Of a DNA stretch of 64,000 nt, positions 55,301 through 63,436 are shown piece after piece. The stretch is from Halorubrum sp. CSM-61 (GTDB lineage: Archaea; Halobacteriota; Halobacteria; Halobacteriales; Haloferacaceae). Position 1 is the stretch's first letter; every line of letters starts with the position of its first letter. The notes under the pieces were generated by a model. It was not told where the DNA came from. It was given only the letters and a program-made list of their open reading frames with translations, and did not search any database. A program made the translations under genes and the position numbers. The stretch covers positions 124,001 through 188,000 of the forward strand of contig NZ_RJJW01000007.1 of assembly GCF_003781945.1 (NCBI RefSeq), read 5' to 3'.

Positions 55301-58300
55301 TCTCTCCGTCGCCGCTGGCCGATCGTCCTCGCCGCCGCCGACGAACTCCCTTCGTTCACAGCACTCCCGAGTACCAGCGCTGTCTCGGACGACCTCGCAG
55401 CCCATATGGAACGCCAACTCTCCCACACAGCCCCACTCTCTGAACTCTCTCCTGCCGAGGACAACGAAATCATCGGTACGGACATTGACGGGGCCACGCT
55501 CGGCTATGCGTTCGATCGTCTCCACGCTAGCGACCTCACTCGTCCCGTCAAACATCGCACGGACTATATGGACCGGTCGATCCTCCACCAAGGGCTCCCC
55601 GGCTCCGGGAAGTCTGTCGACCAAGCTCACGAGATCGTCGAGCGTCGGAAGGCCACGAACGGCCCCATTATCATCTACGCCGGCCCCGGCGCAAACGTCG
55701 GTGAACTTGCTGTGCGCGGTCTCTTGGATGAATTCGGCGGAGACTGGGTGCGCGAGCACGTCCACTGGTTCGATATGCCTGAGGTCCTCCCCGGACTAAC
55801 GGTCTTCGACACACGACCCGCCCAACAGGCTGACGACGCCCACGGCAACCCCCAGGCTGCAGAGAGCGTCGCGACCGACGACACCCCTCCCCAGCGCCCT
55901 GATATCGCTTCCAAGGACACCAGCTGGGAGACACACGGCTCACAGGTTATGCAGACTGTCCGGAAGATAGCCGAACTTCTGATGGGTGAGAGCGACTTCC
56001 AGAACGCCCGCGTGTCTCGTGATGTCCTTCGGGCCCTCGGGACGGCTGGCTTTTCACCACACACATATCCGACAGGCGTCGATGGCACGCCTGCGTACAA
56101 GCGGAAAGGCGGTGATACCAGCAATAACACGCTCCCAACTGCCGACGACCTCGTGAGCGGCGGAAATCGCTCCAACGATGAAAACGAGGACGATTCAAGA
56201 TCTCGACAGCCCACCGTGATGCCGTTCCGCTGGGGGTACGACGCCAGCCCGAACGTCTATCCCCTCTGGCAGCTCCAAGAGCAGACCCAGCAGGTCACCG
56301 AACTGACGAGGTTGATGGATCCGGATATTCCGATCAATCCTAAGGATTTACTGCCTGATCCGGGCTCGCACGCAGTCAAGCGGAATATGGAGACGCCGTT
56401 CAACAATCAACAGCACACCGCCCAGCAGATCCTCGGCGGTGTCACCAACCGTTTGAACGCGCTTACGACGGACGCCCGTCTCGCGCCCCTCTTCAATAAC
56501 ACGACCCGGCGGTTCTCCTTTGCCGACTTCCTTTCTGGCGATCGCCAGAACGACGTCCTCATTTTCGACGTTGAGGATCTCGATCCGGACGCCCAGCGTG
56601 ACTTCGTCCTTACACACGAACTCCTAATGCAGTACGAACTCGAACTCTACAAGTCCTTCCTCAAAGAGGAGGCAACTGCGGACGATTACTACGTCAGCGT
56701 CTTCATCGACGAGGCCGGCCGCCTCGTCGAGCCGGATGACCTTGCAAAGATGATCGCCGTCGCCCGCAACCACTCTGTCTCCCTCTCACTTGCCGTCCAG
56801 ACGCCCGACCAGCTCTTCGACGCCGACACCGACAACAGTGTTGGCGACGACCCGACGTACGCCGAGATCATCGGTAATATTCAGACGACCGTCGTGCGTG
56901 CCGGTGAAATCACGCGTCAGCAGGCAAAGGCGCTTTGTCCGGCCGACCTCGAGGTCGAGGACTTCATGGATCACGTCCGCGATCTCCCCGTCGACCACCG
57001 GCTCGTCCAGTATCCGACACCTTCCGAAGGAACACGGTCTCAGACCATCGAAATCGCCCGCATTCCCCTTCCGAACTGGCATCAGGATGCCGAGGAAGCC
57101 CCCGAAGGATACGATTCTCGCGAAGATTTCGAGGAGGCCTTCCGAGAGGTTCGCGCCGATGTCATCGACCAGACGAACGAAGAGTACGGAATCCCCGACG
57201 ACGAGTCAGAATCGGCTGTCCGTAACCGGGCGATTCTCAACATCCCCGAACTCGCCCACCATCTCACAATAGACGACCCACTCCTCCCGGTTGTCCTCGC
57301 GTGGGCGACTTGGATAGTCGCTCGTGACCCACCCAACGGGCCCGGTGAAGAAACTCTGCACAGCGTCTCCAACACCGACAGCAAGCTCCCTGACCTCGAA
57401 GACCCAGTTGAACCAAATAATGATTCGACGATAGAGGACTCCCCGGCTGAGGAAGTCAGCGCGATAGATGTCCTATCGGACGATGCAGGACCCGATGAAT
57501 ACACAGCTGAATCGGTATCTACCAGTCGCGAGAACGATTCTCCATCCACTACGAGCGAGCAGCCAGATACGCTGTTCGACTCAGGTGGGTGGGCTCGCGA
57601 CCAGTGGGATGAGGCGAAGACCGAGCTCACCCAATCCAATACCGAGCGCCAGACTCCTCCCTCGGCCGCTGAGAGCTCAGGCCCTGCGTCCAGTCTTCAT
57701 CACGTCCTGAAGGGCAGTATGACGACTGACGAGTGGGAGGAGCTTACCGACCTCCTCGAGAAGGGGAAGTCGCTTTCCCCAGAAGAATGGGCGATTCACA
57801 CCGACCTCCCGACGTACCGGAAAGATGAGGAATCCATCCAAGCCCGTGCGCTCAACAGCCGTGTCGCGACTCTCCTCAACCAAGGTATCCTCACCGAGGA
57901 TGAAGTGGCCCGGATTCAGGAACTCATCGATCTCGCACGGGATACCGGGAACTGGCCACCGACTGCGGTTCGTGATCGTCTCGACACGGAGTCCGAAACT
58001 GCGCCAGCAGACAAATCGTTTCCCGAACAGCAAAGCGCCACTGTGGATAACGAGAGTGTGTCCGCGGCGATCGAACGCCGCCGGACCAGTGAGAGAAATT
58101 CTGTTGGGATCGACCCGTTCGATGGGGAGGAACCACGACCCGGAACGTACCGCTGGGTGCGCCTTGACGAGATGTACCGCCGGCTTCGCCTCGAAGTCGA
58201 GAAAGTCCTCGCCACAGAGGGCCTCAACGAGGGAGAACGTAATCGTCGCCGCGATGCCCTCCCCTCGCTCAAGGCGTGCGCCGATGAGATCGAGGCGTTA

Positions 58301-60370
58301 GGCACCATTATGACCCATCGGGGCGTCGCTGGCGACACTCCCATCCCGGAAACAGACGGTATCTTCGAGATTGAACTCGCGAAGCACCGTGACGACGTCC
58401 CCGGCGACGAGGGCTACGCCATTCGGTTGACTCCCGAGGGTGCTCGTCTCCTTCTCGAAAACGTGTTTTCGACTGGCTGGGTCGCAACCGCTGGGACCGA
58501 TACTCACGATACCGGCCTTCGAGACGCTATGACGGCACTCGAAGACGCAGTCCCCACCCGAGTCAGTGGCCGGATCATCGACCAAGACACCGGGGACATC
58601 CCGGACGCCGTCCTCACAGTCTTCGCCAGCGAGCCTACGGAGTGCTTCGCTGACGACATCATCTCATGCACAGTCGAAGAGGAGACCGACCCACGTCGAC
58701 ACCCCACGAAGAAACTCCGTAACCTCAAGAAGGCGCTTAACACTACTACGAAGAGTGGCGAATGTCGCCTCCCCATCTTCGTCGCCGAAACGCCGTGGGA
58801 CGAAGACGCAGGGGCCCCCGACCTTGGACCTGCCACCGCATTATCGAACATCCTCCGTGATCCGATGAACACTCAGTGGTCGGGTCGCCGGTTCTACTCG
58901 CAATCGAACACGCCAATCGAATTCGACGGCGGCGCCCGCGACGGCGGTGTCACCGCTGTCGTCCCCCGATCGGACACAGAGAGCGCCGGCACGTCGATCT
59001 GGATTCGCGACCCGGACCCCGACTCGGACGACTGCCTCCTCGTCGCCCCGACCGCCGACAACATCGGCCATCCCGATGACGAGGATATACACCTTCGTAT
59101 CGCTCCCGGTGACTTCCAGAACCTCACTCCCTCGAGCATCCCGTACCGGGCGACATGTCCCCCGAGAAGTGCAAACGAATCAGCTCGCTATATCGTCGAG
59201 ACTCCGGGTAGCGAACAGACGTACAAGTACGAGACGGAAGAGCGGTTCCGTGAGGATTGGGTCCGCGTCAACAAGCCATTCGTACCCGACATCGAATTCC
59301 GGCACCAGGACTACCCAGAAACCGCATATGCCACCCTCGTCCGATACGAGCCGCCCCGCGCCGGCGACGACGCACAGGCACGTATCGCCTGGTTCGATCA
59401 TCGGACCTCGGGCGACGAGGAGATGGGGACGCTTCGGCCCGTCGAGGACCTCATCGAAGCGATTCAGACGGGCGAACTCAAGCCGGCGTCCGCTGACCCC
59501 GGAACGGCACCCGAATGGACTCACGAAGACGAAGTCTCGACCGACGAAGCACAAGACTCTGAAGTGGATGAGGAAGACACTGGCGCGTCATCATCGACGG
59601 ACGAGGCACCAGACGAATCCACTCCCGAGCCATCCGACAACAAGGACGAAGAGCTTGACGGCGATGATACTGACACAACGCAGTCCGAGGAGGGAGAGAC
59701 AGACGATACTTCCGAACCACTCCAGGATGAGGGGAAAGCAGCTACCGCCGCGTTCATCGCGGCTTACCTCCGTCCTGCACCGAACAACGTCGTGGACGTG
59801 GATATCGCCTTCGACCGTTGTCAGGAATTCGCGAGCACGCACAACCTCGTCTCACCAGAATCAGAGGACGAGTTCGCAGAAACGATCGATTCCCTCTTCG
59901 ATGCGTTCGACACGGACACCGGAATCGACGGAGACCTCTTCGACATCGATCGCGACGTCATCAGTGCCCTCGAAGAGGGATTCAATATTGTCTCAACGTC
60001 AGGTGGAAACGAAGACAGCACTCGAACCGTTATATTGGGTGTGAAGATGGTTGATCCCACAGAAGAAGACACGTCGTTCTTAACGGAAGCAGCGCCCGAG
60101 CAGTCGGCAGGTGGTGCGGCGTTCATTGCGAACCAGCTCACGTCCGACCCTGACGGAGCGCTTCCGAGTTCGGAAACCTATGACGAATACGTCGACACCG
60201 TCACCGACTGGGGATTCGAGTCTCTCCCTGACCGAGGTTCGAGTGTGACGTTCAAACGGTTCCTCCAAATCTGGGGTGCGGTGCTGTTCGGCGTCTCGGT
60301 CGAACGGAAACGCCGGCGGATCGACGGGTCGCCTACGCGGTGCTATACGCACCTCGAGTGGCGCGAGTAG
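52334..60370 (+). CDS. virD4: Giant VirD4/TraD-like coupling ATPase
   Basis: 2,678 aa. A signal-like helix (about 57-80) precedes an exported region of 230 residues with N-glycosylation sites and repeated 'LSIFPEDA...AAKNGES' and 'LSVFPEDARAVRFAATHNAT' units. A second helix is at about 315-340. A large cytoplasmic part has Walker A HQGLPGSGKSVDQAHE (about 1085-1100) and Walker B YYVSVFIDEAGRLVEP (about 1452-1467), the VirD4/TraD coupling-protein signature. Beyond about residue 1650 follow acidic linkers, several unrecognised domains and a C-terminal winged-helix-like end (GVSVERKRRRIDGSPTR). Usual VirD4 proteins have 500-800 residues. It should bring the DNA substrate to the channel. The gene is last in the locus, beside the foldback region. 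Confidence 0.85.
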   Translation: MPTLPAFTRAWLSPAPLTDDHTQSPPDTRTDRTSHPSRSVEPTQTSRSPRSGRPRNRRPLYGVLLTLSVIGILLTAATGPAIAAHPADSTSTTESQNLSSTSLQSTNVTSPCQTQNNNSYGWTEHYACIQVHLYQQDQDLSIFPEDATQAREAAKNGESAETIEDWLFRYYRTEQYPDWWMPSEEQIEQTPKLKLYPLTNETVHEYETAQSLSVFPEDARAVRFAATHNATVNELRMALLNYYAVQWDQGWRPNSESSTTTTTNATAGGGSNGGESESTAESSSSSAWYAPYLSGIVDAANQFRGWMSGVQEFIGGLLIWSFKNPIIAGIVIFTSLVVFLLLGVARRMRRTWTAMLAVWSRFVRAIVWVADTIGIGTLRRTQIKFFRFRRTLNVYAHALAAITGWAIREGFHRVDRTITDYVTDEDSSTWSYIAPPAHASASSTADAAVSETAYAKSKRLLDPLDAPAVYELDEDEPPRPGDDLWYRITASDQPASPETITKQIEGLPNLTDGLEVIIRSAPHDPEIGGEESELQTTEGDGNRLAIEVLIHFIEDGQTSTLDRTKHNWVRQAFGGPDYDVTPVSTTLQRLLRARPYRRCKHLLGNDATPSATFPWSNAQSSDAATDGGRTLDEDTPTPSERAAAAEAIPQRYFREHLEDQFTAVCPEAPVSYPLGSRGTRRWDFLQRLNVFDETAAEEAPPMEAALDALLETDEPALLRARITSAGDLSDIIRQKLDVIEGEESTQFDKRTNRRGRSRATPSSGENTTEEDRAAARERESSRVRGEVASAEGTRNEELQNKGVTRSFKVTMDVFTQPTPFLNDALEETAGGSVEPSSEAHPVPSPLFHSDEDSTSASTNTASDGGVFTEEQPDLNEIDSTADLSGSDTDIETLASRGDTLRVTPETLAKAAASQRTTARDDAWRLAKTWATAADGEFNKLTEPPENSRLAKWARQFGWRRHTLGQLRDSYRFHRAQEYAGRAPTFGLHYSLRRRWPIVLAAADELPSFTALPSTSAVSDDLAAHMERQLSHTAPLSELSPAEDNEIIGTDIDGATLGYAFDRLHASDLTRPVKHRTDYMDRSILHQGLPGSGKSVDQAHEIVERRKATNGPIIIYAGPGANVGELAVRGLLDEFGGDWVREHVHWFDMPEVLPGLTVFDTRPAQQADDAHGNPQAAESVATDDTPPQRPDIASKDTSWETHGSQVMQTVRKIAELLMGESDFQNARVSRDVLRALGTAGFSPHTYPTGVDGTPAYKRKGGDTSNNTLPTADDLVSGGNRSNDENEDDSRSRQPTVMPFRWGYDASPNVYPLWQLQEQTQQVTELTRLMDPDIPINPKDLLPDPGSHAVKRNMETPFNNQQHTAQQILGGVTNRLNALTTDARLAPLFNNTTRRFSFADFLSGDRQNDVLIFDVEDLDPDAQRDFVLTHELLMQYELELYKSFLKEEATADDYYVSVFIDEAGRLVEPDDLAKMIAVARNHSVSLSLAVQTPDQLFDADTDNSVGDDPTYAEIIGNIQTTVVRAGEITRQQAKALCPADLEVEDFMDHVRDLPVDHRLVQYPTPSEGTRSQTIEIARIPLPNWHQDAEEAPEGYDSREDFEEAFREVRADVIDQTNEEYGIPDDESESAVRNRAILNIPELAHHLTIDDPLLPVVLAWATWIVARDPPNGPGEETLHSVSNTDSKLPDLEDPVEPNNDSTIEDSPAEEVSAIDVLSDDAGPDEYTAESVSTSRENDSPSTTSEQPDTLFDSGGWARDQWDEAKTELTQSNTERQTPPSAAESSGPASSLHHVLKGSMTTDEWEELTDLLEKGKSLSPEEWAIHTDLPTYRKDEESIQARALNSRVATLLNQGILTEDEVARIQELIDLARDTGNWPPTAVRDRLDTESETAPADKSFPEQQSATVDNESVSAAIERRRTSERNSVGIDPFDGEEPRPGTYRWVRLDEMYRRLRLEVEKVLATEGLNEGERNRRRDALPSLKACADEIEALGTIMTHRGVAGDTPIPETDGIFEIELAKHRDDVPGDEGYAIRLTPEGARLLLENVFSTGWVATAGTDTHDTGLRDAMTALEDAVPTRVSGRIIDQDTGDIPDAVLTVFASEPTECFADDIISCTVEEETDPRRHPTKKLRNLKKALNTTTKSGECRLPIFVAETPWDEDAGAPDLGPATALSNILRDPMNTQWSGRRFYSQSNTPIEFDGGARDGGVTAVVPRSDTESAGTSIWIRDPDPDSDDCLLVAPTADNIGHPDDEDIHLRIAPGDFQNLTPSSIPYRATCPPRSANESARYIVETPGSEQTYKYETEERFREDWVRVNKPFVPDIEFRHQDYPETAYATLVRYEPPRAGDDAQARIAWFDHRTSGDEEMGTLRPVEDLIEAIQTGELKPASADPGTAPEWTHEDEVSTDEAQDSEVDEEDTGASSSTDEAPDESTPEPSDNKDEELDGDDTDTTQSEEGETDDTSEPLQDEGKAATAAFIAAYLRPAPNNVVDVDIAFDRCQEFASTHNLVSPESEDEFAETIDSLFDAFDTDTGIDGDLFDIDRDVISALEEGFNIVSTSGGNEDSTRTVILGVKMVDPTEEDTSFLTEAAPEQSAGGAAFIANQLTSDPDGALPSSETYDEYVDTVTDWGFESLPDRGSSVTFKRFLQIWGAVLFGVSVERKRRRIDGSPTRCYTHLEWRE

Positions 60371-60540
60371 CCTCTTGATTTTCTCTCTCAGTCTACCGCC
60401 TCGATCTCCCGTCTAATACTATGAAATCAAACTGATATTTCCGATAATTTCCCTTCTGACGGTGTCCCTTAATCCTCGATTTTCTAGAACTATTACTGAA
60501 TAGCATATTTTGGATAAACCACCGGACGGAACGGTAATAC

Positions 60541-60905
60541 AATACTGGAACGGTAAATCGGAACGCGAATCTCTGAGGACTCACAAAATCACCATATAGC
60601 GTCGGGATGGTAAACTGGAACGTCAATCATTAGCATACACTCCCGAAAGGACCGGATCCTTTTGCAAACTGGAACACCGTGCAGTCTTGCGGTTTTCACC
60701 GGAAACCTGGACACATCTACGCACCACCACACACCAGCATCTCGATAAACTGGAACTCCGCGCAGTCTTGCGATTTCGGGCCTATAGTCAACTCCGTGCT
60801 CAGAACACCCTTCGAGCGACTCTCCGCACTCTCGAAACTGGAACGCTACGCAGTCTAGTGATTATCCCCGGCTATTGAGAAACTGGAACACCCCCTTTCC
60901 CACTA
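60541..60905 (+). repeat. AAACTGGAAC direct repeats
   Basis: AAACTGGAAC occurs at 60612, 60666, 60747, 60835 and 60880, with a variant aatactggaac at 60541. Three copies (60666, 60747, 60835) share a longer unit, AAACTGGAACnCyrn followed by GCAGTCTtGyGrTTwTC, about 32 bp. Spacings are irregular (45-88 bp). They lie in an AT-rich stretch after virD4. Possible roles are a second origin, a partition site or part of oriT. Irregular spacing and degenerate units argue against CRISPR. Confidence 0.7.
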
Positions 60906-61661
60906 GTATAGAGGGGGCAGATTCGTGTGAAAGGGGGGTACCGATGTGTTCCGGCGAGCGGGTACCCTGGCAGCGGGTACAGGCTGGCCCCCTGGGCGGT
61001 CGTCGAAGACGAGTGTCTGATGCGTATCAGATTGTGGAGAAGTCGGTAGCCGAAGCCGAGGTGAATAGCCGTTGTGTGTCGCGTGGAGAGCGCGGCCTGT
61101 CGTAACGTAGGAGCTGGTGGGTGGCGTCGAGGTGTAGCATCGAGCGCGCGTGGGGAACATACGGCTTTGCGTACGAGCGAGTGGGAGTGGATGGTCGTGT
61201 CGCGGTGGTGCCTACACTAGGGTCTGCTGGCTATCGCACGGGGACGTCAGGGTGCGTATCTCAAACAGGCTAGGGACGTGCTGCGTATCGCGGCTCTCGC
61301 CTCGTGGTTCGTTCTCAGCGTGAGGATTGGGCACGGTGACGTCGACTTCGCGAGGGGCTGTCGGCTGTACTCGAGGCGGGGGGTCGCGCCGTCGTGAGAC
61401 GCCGTGGGCTGTCGATAGAGCATAGTGGTGTGGCCTCGGCGGCCGAGTGGTCGCTGTCGCCACCGCGTTCCGGCGTGACGGCCGTCGGCTCGCTGCTCTG
61501 GCGCGTATGGATGCCCAATCGGTGTGTCTCGAGAAGGGTGCCGCGCGCGTCGGGGTCGCGCGCGCTTTGGATCGAGACCGCCGCGACGAGCAGAGCTCGT
61601 CGGACGGTCTCCGTGGGTGAATTAGGACCGCGTCGTAGCGGCGGCTGATTTCCGGGACCTG
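60906..61661. other. G/T-rich gene-free stretch
   Basis: About 750 bp whose plus strand is conspicuously rich in G and T. Open frames here are Arg/Ser-rich and unlike haloarchaeal protein. Two local hairpins are visible: cgcgcgcgtcggggtcgcgcgcgc near 61545 and GAGACCG...CGGTCTC with an inner GACGAGC/GCTCGTC stem at 61574-61611. It may be a non-coding RNA gene or leader of the following array. Confidence 0.4.
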
Positions 61662-62564
61662 CTCCACACGCTCTGGCCGCTGACGGCGGGCCACGATTTC
61701 GGGGAATCGCGTAGCTTTCCCCGAAATCGGCCGCCTCACCGGCCAGTCCGTGGGAGCCGATGTCGTCCACTCACCCGCCGAAGTCCGCGGATTGCGCGGT
61801 CACGAGACACCGACGCGAACCGGACCCTACCCGCGAGCGCAACCCGCTCGCGGGTCCCTTCCAGTCCGCGACGGCGCCTCGTAACACCGCTCATCGAGCG
61901 GATTCGGCGGCCTCGGGAGACATCGGGTCGTGCTACGACCAGGTTTCCTCACTCGGTCGCCCCCCTTGCGCTGGCGCGTGCAGTAGCGCGCGCCGCGCAC
62001 TCACCGGGAGGGGCCGCCGGAGCCACCAGCGATTTCCGCGGACCCTACCCGCCCCCACCGGGGCGGGTCCCTTCCACGGAAATCGGGCGCCTCTGTCGGC
62101 CTCCCGGCGAGTCGGGGCGAAGCCGGGCACGGGGCCTGCCGAGCCGAAGGCACGGGAGATCGCGTCGCTCACTCCGTTCGCCTGAGTCATACGTCGCCAG
62201 CACGCTGAACCGGACCGGGTCACGATTTCGCGCGGATACCTTCCCGCGCTCGCAAGCTCGCGCGGGCCCCTTCCACACGAAATCGACCGGTTCAGCGCGC
62301 GGCGACGCACGACTCAGCCCGGCCATATGCGGCCGATTCATCTGCGTTCACCGACCCGCACCCGGACCTCGATTCCGGCAGACACTACCCGCCTTCGGCG
62401 GGTCCCTTCTCCCGGAATCGGCCGTGCGCGGCTGGTTCACGTTGTTCATCGGCCGCATCTGCCGGGTTCGCGACTCCCGTACCTCGGCGGGCAGGGCCCC
62501 GCACCGGGCTTCGTTCTGGCGGTACGGGCCACCCGCCAGAAGCCGCCGAGCAAAAATTAATTTC

Positions 62565-62898
62565 TTTCCTCTTAAGCGTCCACGGGACGGGCGGGGGAAG
62601 CCGCCGTGCCGTTCCTGACCTGGCACGATCTCAGCGGACCCTACCCGCGCTCACACGTTCGCGCGGGTCCCTTCCACTGACATCGGCCAGCTCACGACGG
62701 CAGCCGGCTCCCCTGCCGGTACCCGACGGCGCTCGCGCTATCACACACGCGCGAGCGCCGTCGTTCCGACAAGCTCGAGACCCTGACGCGGGCCGCGATT
62801 CCGCGGAGATACTTCCCGCGCTTCGCGCGGGCCCCTTCTCCACGGAATCGGCCGCCTCAGTACCTCTCGCCGTGTCGGAAGGAACGCTTAAGAGGAAA
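62565..62898. repeat. Outer inverted repeat TTTCCTCTTAAGCG enclosing two foldbacks
   Basis: tttcctcttaagcgtcc (62565-62581) and ggaacgcttaagaggaaa (62881-62898) are inverted copies about 300 bp apart, bracketing foldbacks six and seven. The AT-rich left flank (caaaaattaatttc) gives the left copy a promoter-like look. They could be facing promoters or the outer arms of a compound structure. Confidence 0.55.
62725..62762. repeat. Perfect 14-bp hairpin
   Basis: GACGGCGCTCGCGC (62725-62738) and GCGCGAGCGCCGTC (62749-62762) pair perfectly around a 10-base loop (tatcacacac). It lies exactly between foldbacks six and seven and has no apex motif. A stable GC hairpin without a T run is not a typical archaeal terminator. 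Confidence 0.7.
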
Positions 62899-63436
62899 CC
62901 ATCCCCCCCACTTGTCGGATATGAACTGCACGTCTTGGGGAGACCACTTGCCGGATGCCTCTGGCGCGTGCATTCCCCTGATCGCGGCCGCCTTCGGCAG
63001 ACACTACCCGCCTTCGGCGGGTCCCTTCTCCCGAACGCGCCCGCGTCAGGGGTGCACCCGCCGGACGCCTTCCAGCTTGTGGCGCTGGGCGCGGGCCTCG
63101 ATTCCGGCAGACACTACCCGCGGCGCATCCGGTCGGTGCGCCGCGGGTCCCTTCTCCCGAAATCGGCCGCGCCAGCGTCCAAGACGCACAGTCCCTTCCA
63201 ACTGTTGAGGGGGATTGAAATCATAGAGTCAGGTAGCCCGTGACAGGGCGTCGGGCCGTCGGCAGGCGGCGCCGGGCGGTCGGCGTGCGGAACGTCGGCC
63301 GCTCAGGCGCGCCCCGCGGTGGGTTTGTTCGCCCCTCCGCGCGGTGAAGGGTGTACGAATACACCCGTCGGTCGGCGGTCAGAAGGCGGGCGCGGTGGAG
63401 CGCGCCCAACAGGGGATCACTCCCCGTGAAACAGCA

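Larger units (their letters stand above)
61662..63191. repeat. Array of nine long foldbacks with a shared apex motif
   Basis: Nine imperfect inverted repeats of 95-170 bp lie almost edge to edge: 61662-61756, 61757-61926, 61996-62114, 62183-62316, 62318-62466, 62586-62722, 62763-62880, 62953-63069 and 63070-63191. Near each centre is a stem GATTyCnG...CnGrAATC, followed by GGCC. Inside it, in eight of nine, is an internal loop (GAnACTA or similar opposite TCCCTTCY) closed by a GC stem CCCGC...GCGGG whose loop varies. The outer arms differ between copies, yet each pairs with its own partner, for example TGAGTC/GACTCA in copy 4 and TTCCGACA/TGTCGGAA in copy 7. That argues for selection on folding. 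Function unknown: structured RNAs, protein-binding cruciforms or a transfer origin are all possible. Confidence 0.8.

Noticed and set aside
60541-60905. AAACTGGAAC repeats as a degenerate CRISPR
   Set aside because: Shared unit varies from 10 to 32 bp and spacing from 45 to 88 bp; no cas genes nearby.
61394-62310. Open frames of 84-141 codons on both strands in the foldback region
   Set aside because: Their products are rich in Arg, Ser and Pro, lack the acidic composition of haloarchaeal proteins, and run through the inverted repeats; they are by-products of high GC.
61662-63191. Foldback array as CRISPR
   Set aside because: Units are 95-170 bp inverted repeats with differing arms, not identical 25-40 bp direct repeats with unique spacers of constant length; no cas genes are seen.
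61662-63191. Integron attC sites
   Set aside because: The foldbacks are not separated by gene cassettes and no integrase is in the window; the conserved part is the apex, not R'/R'' boxes.
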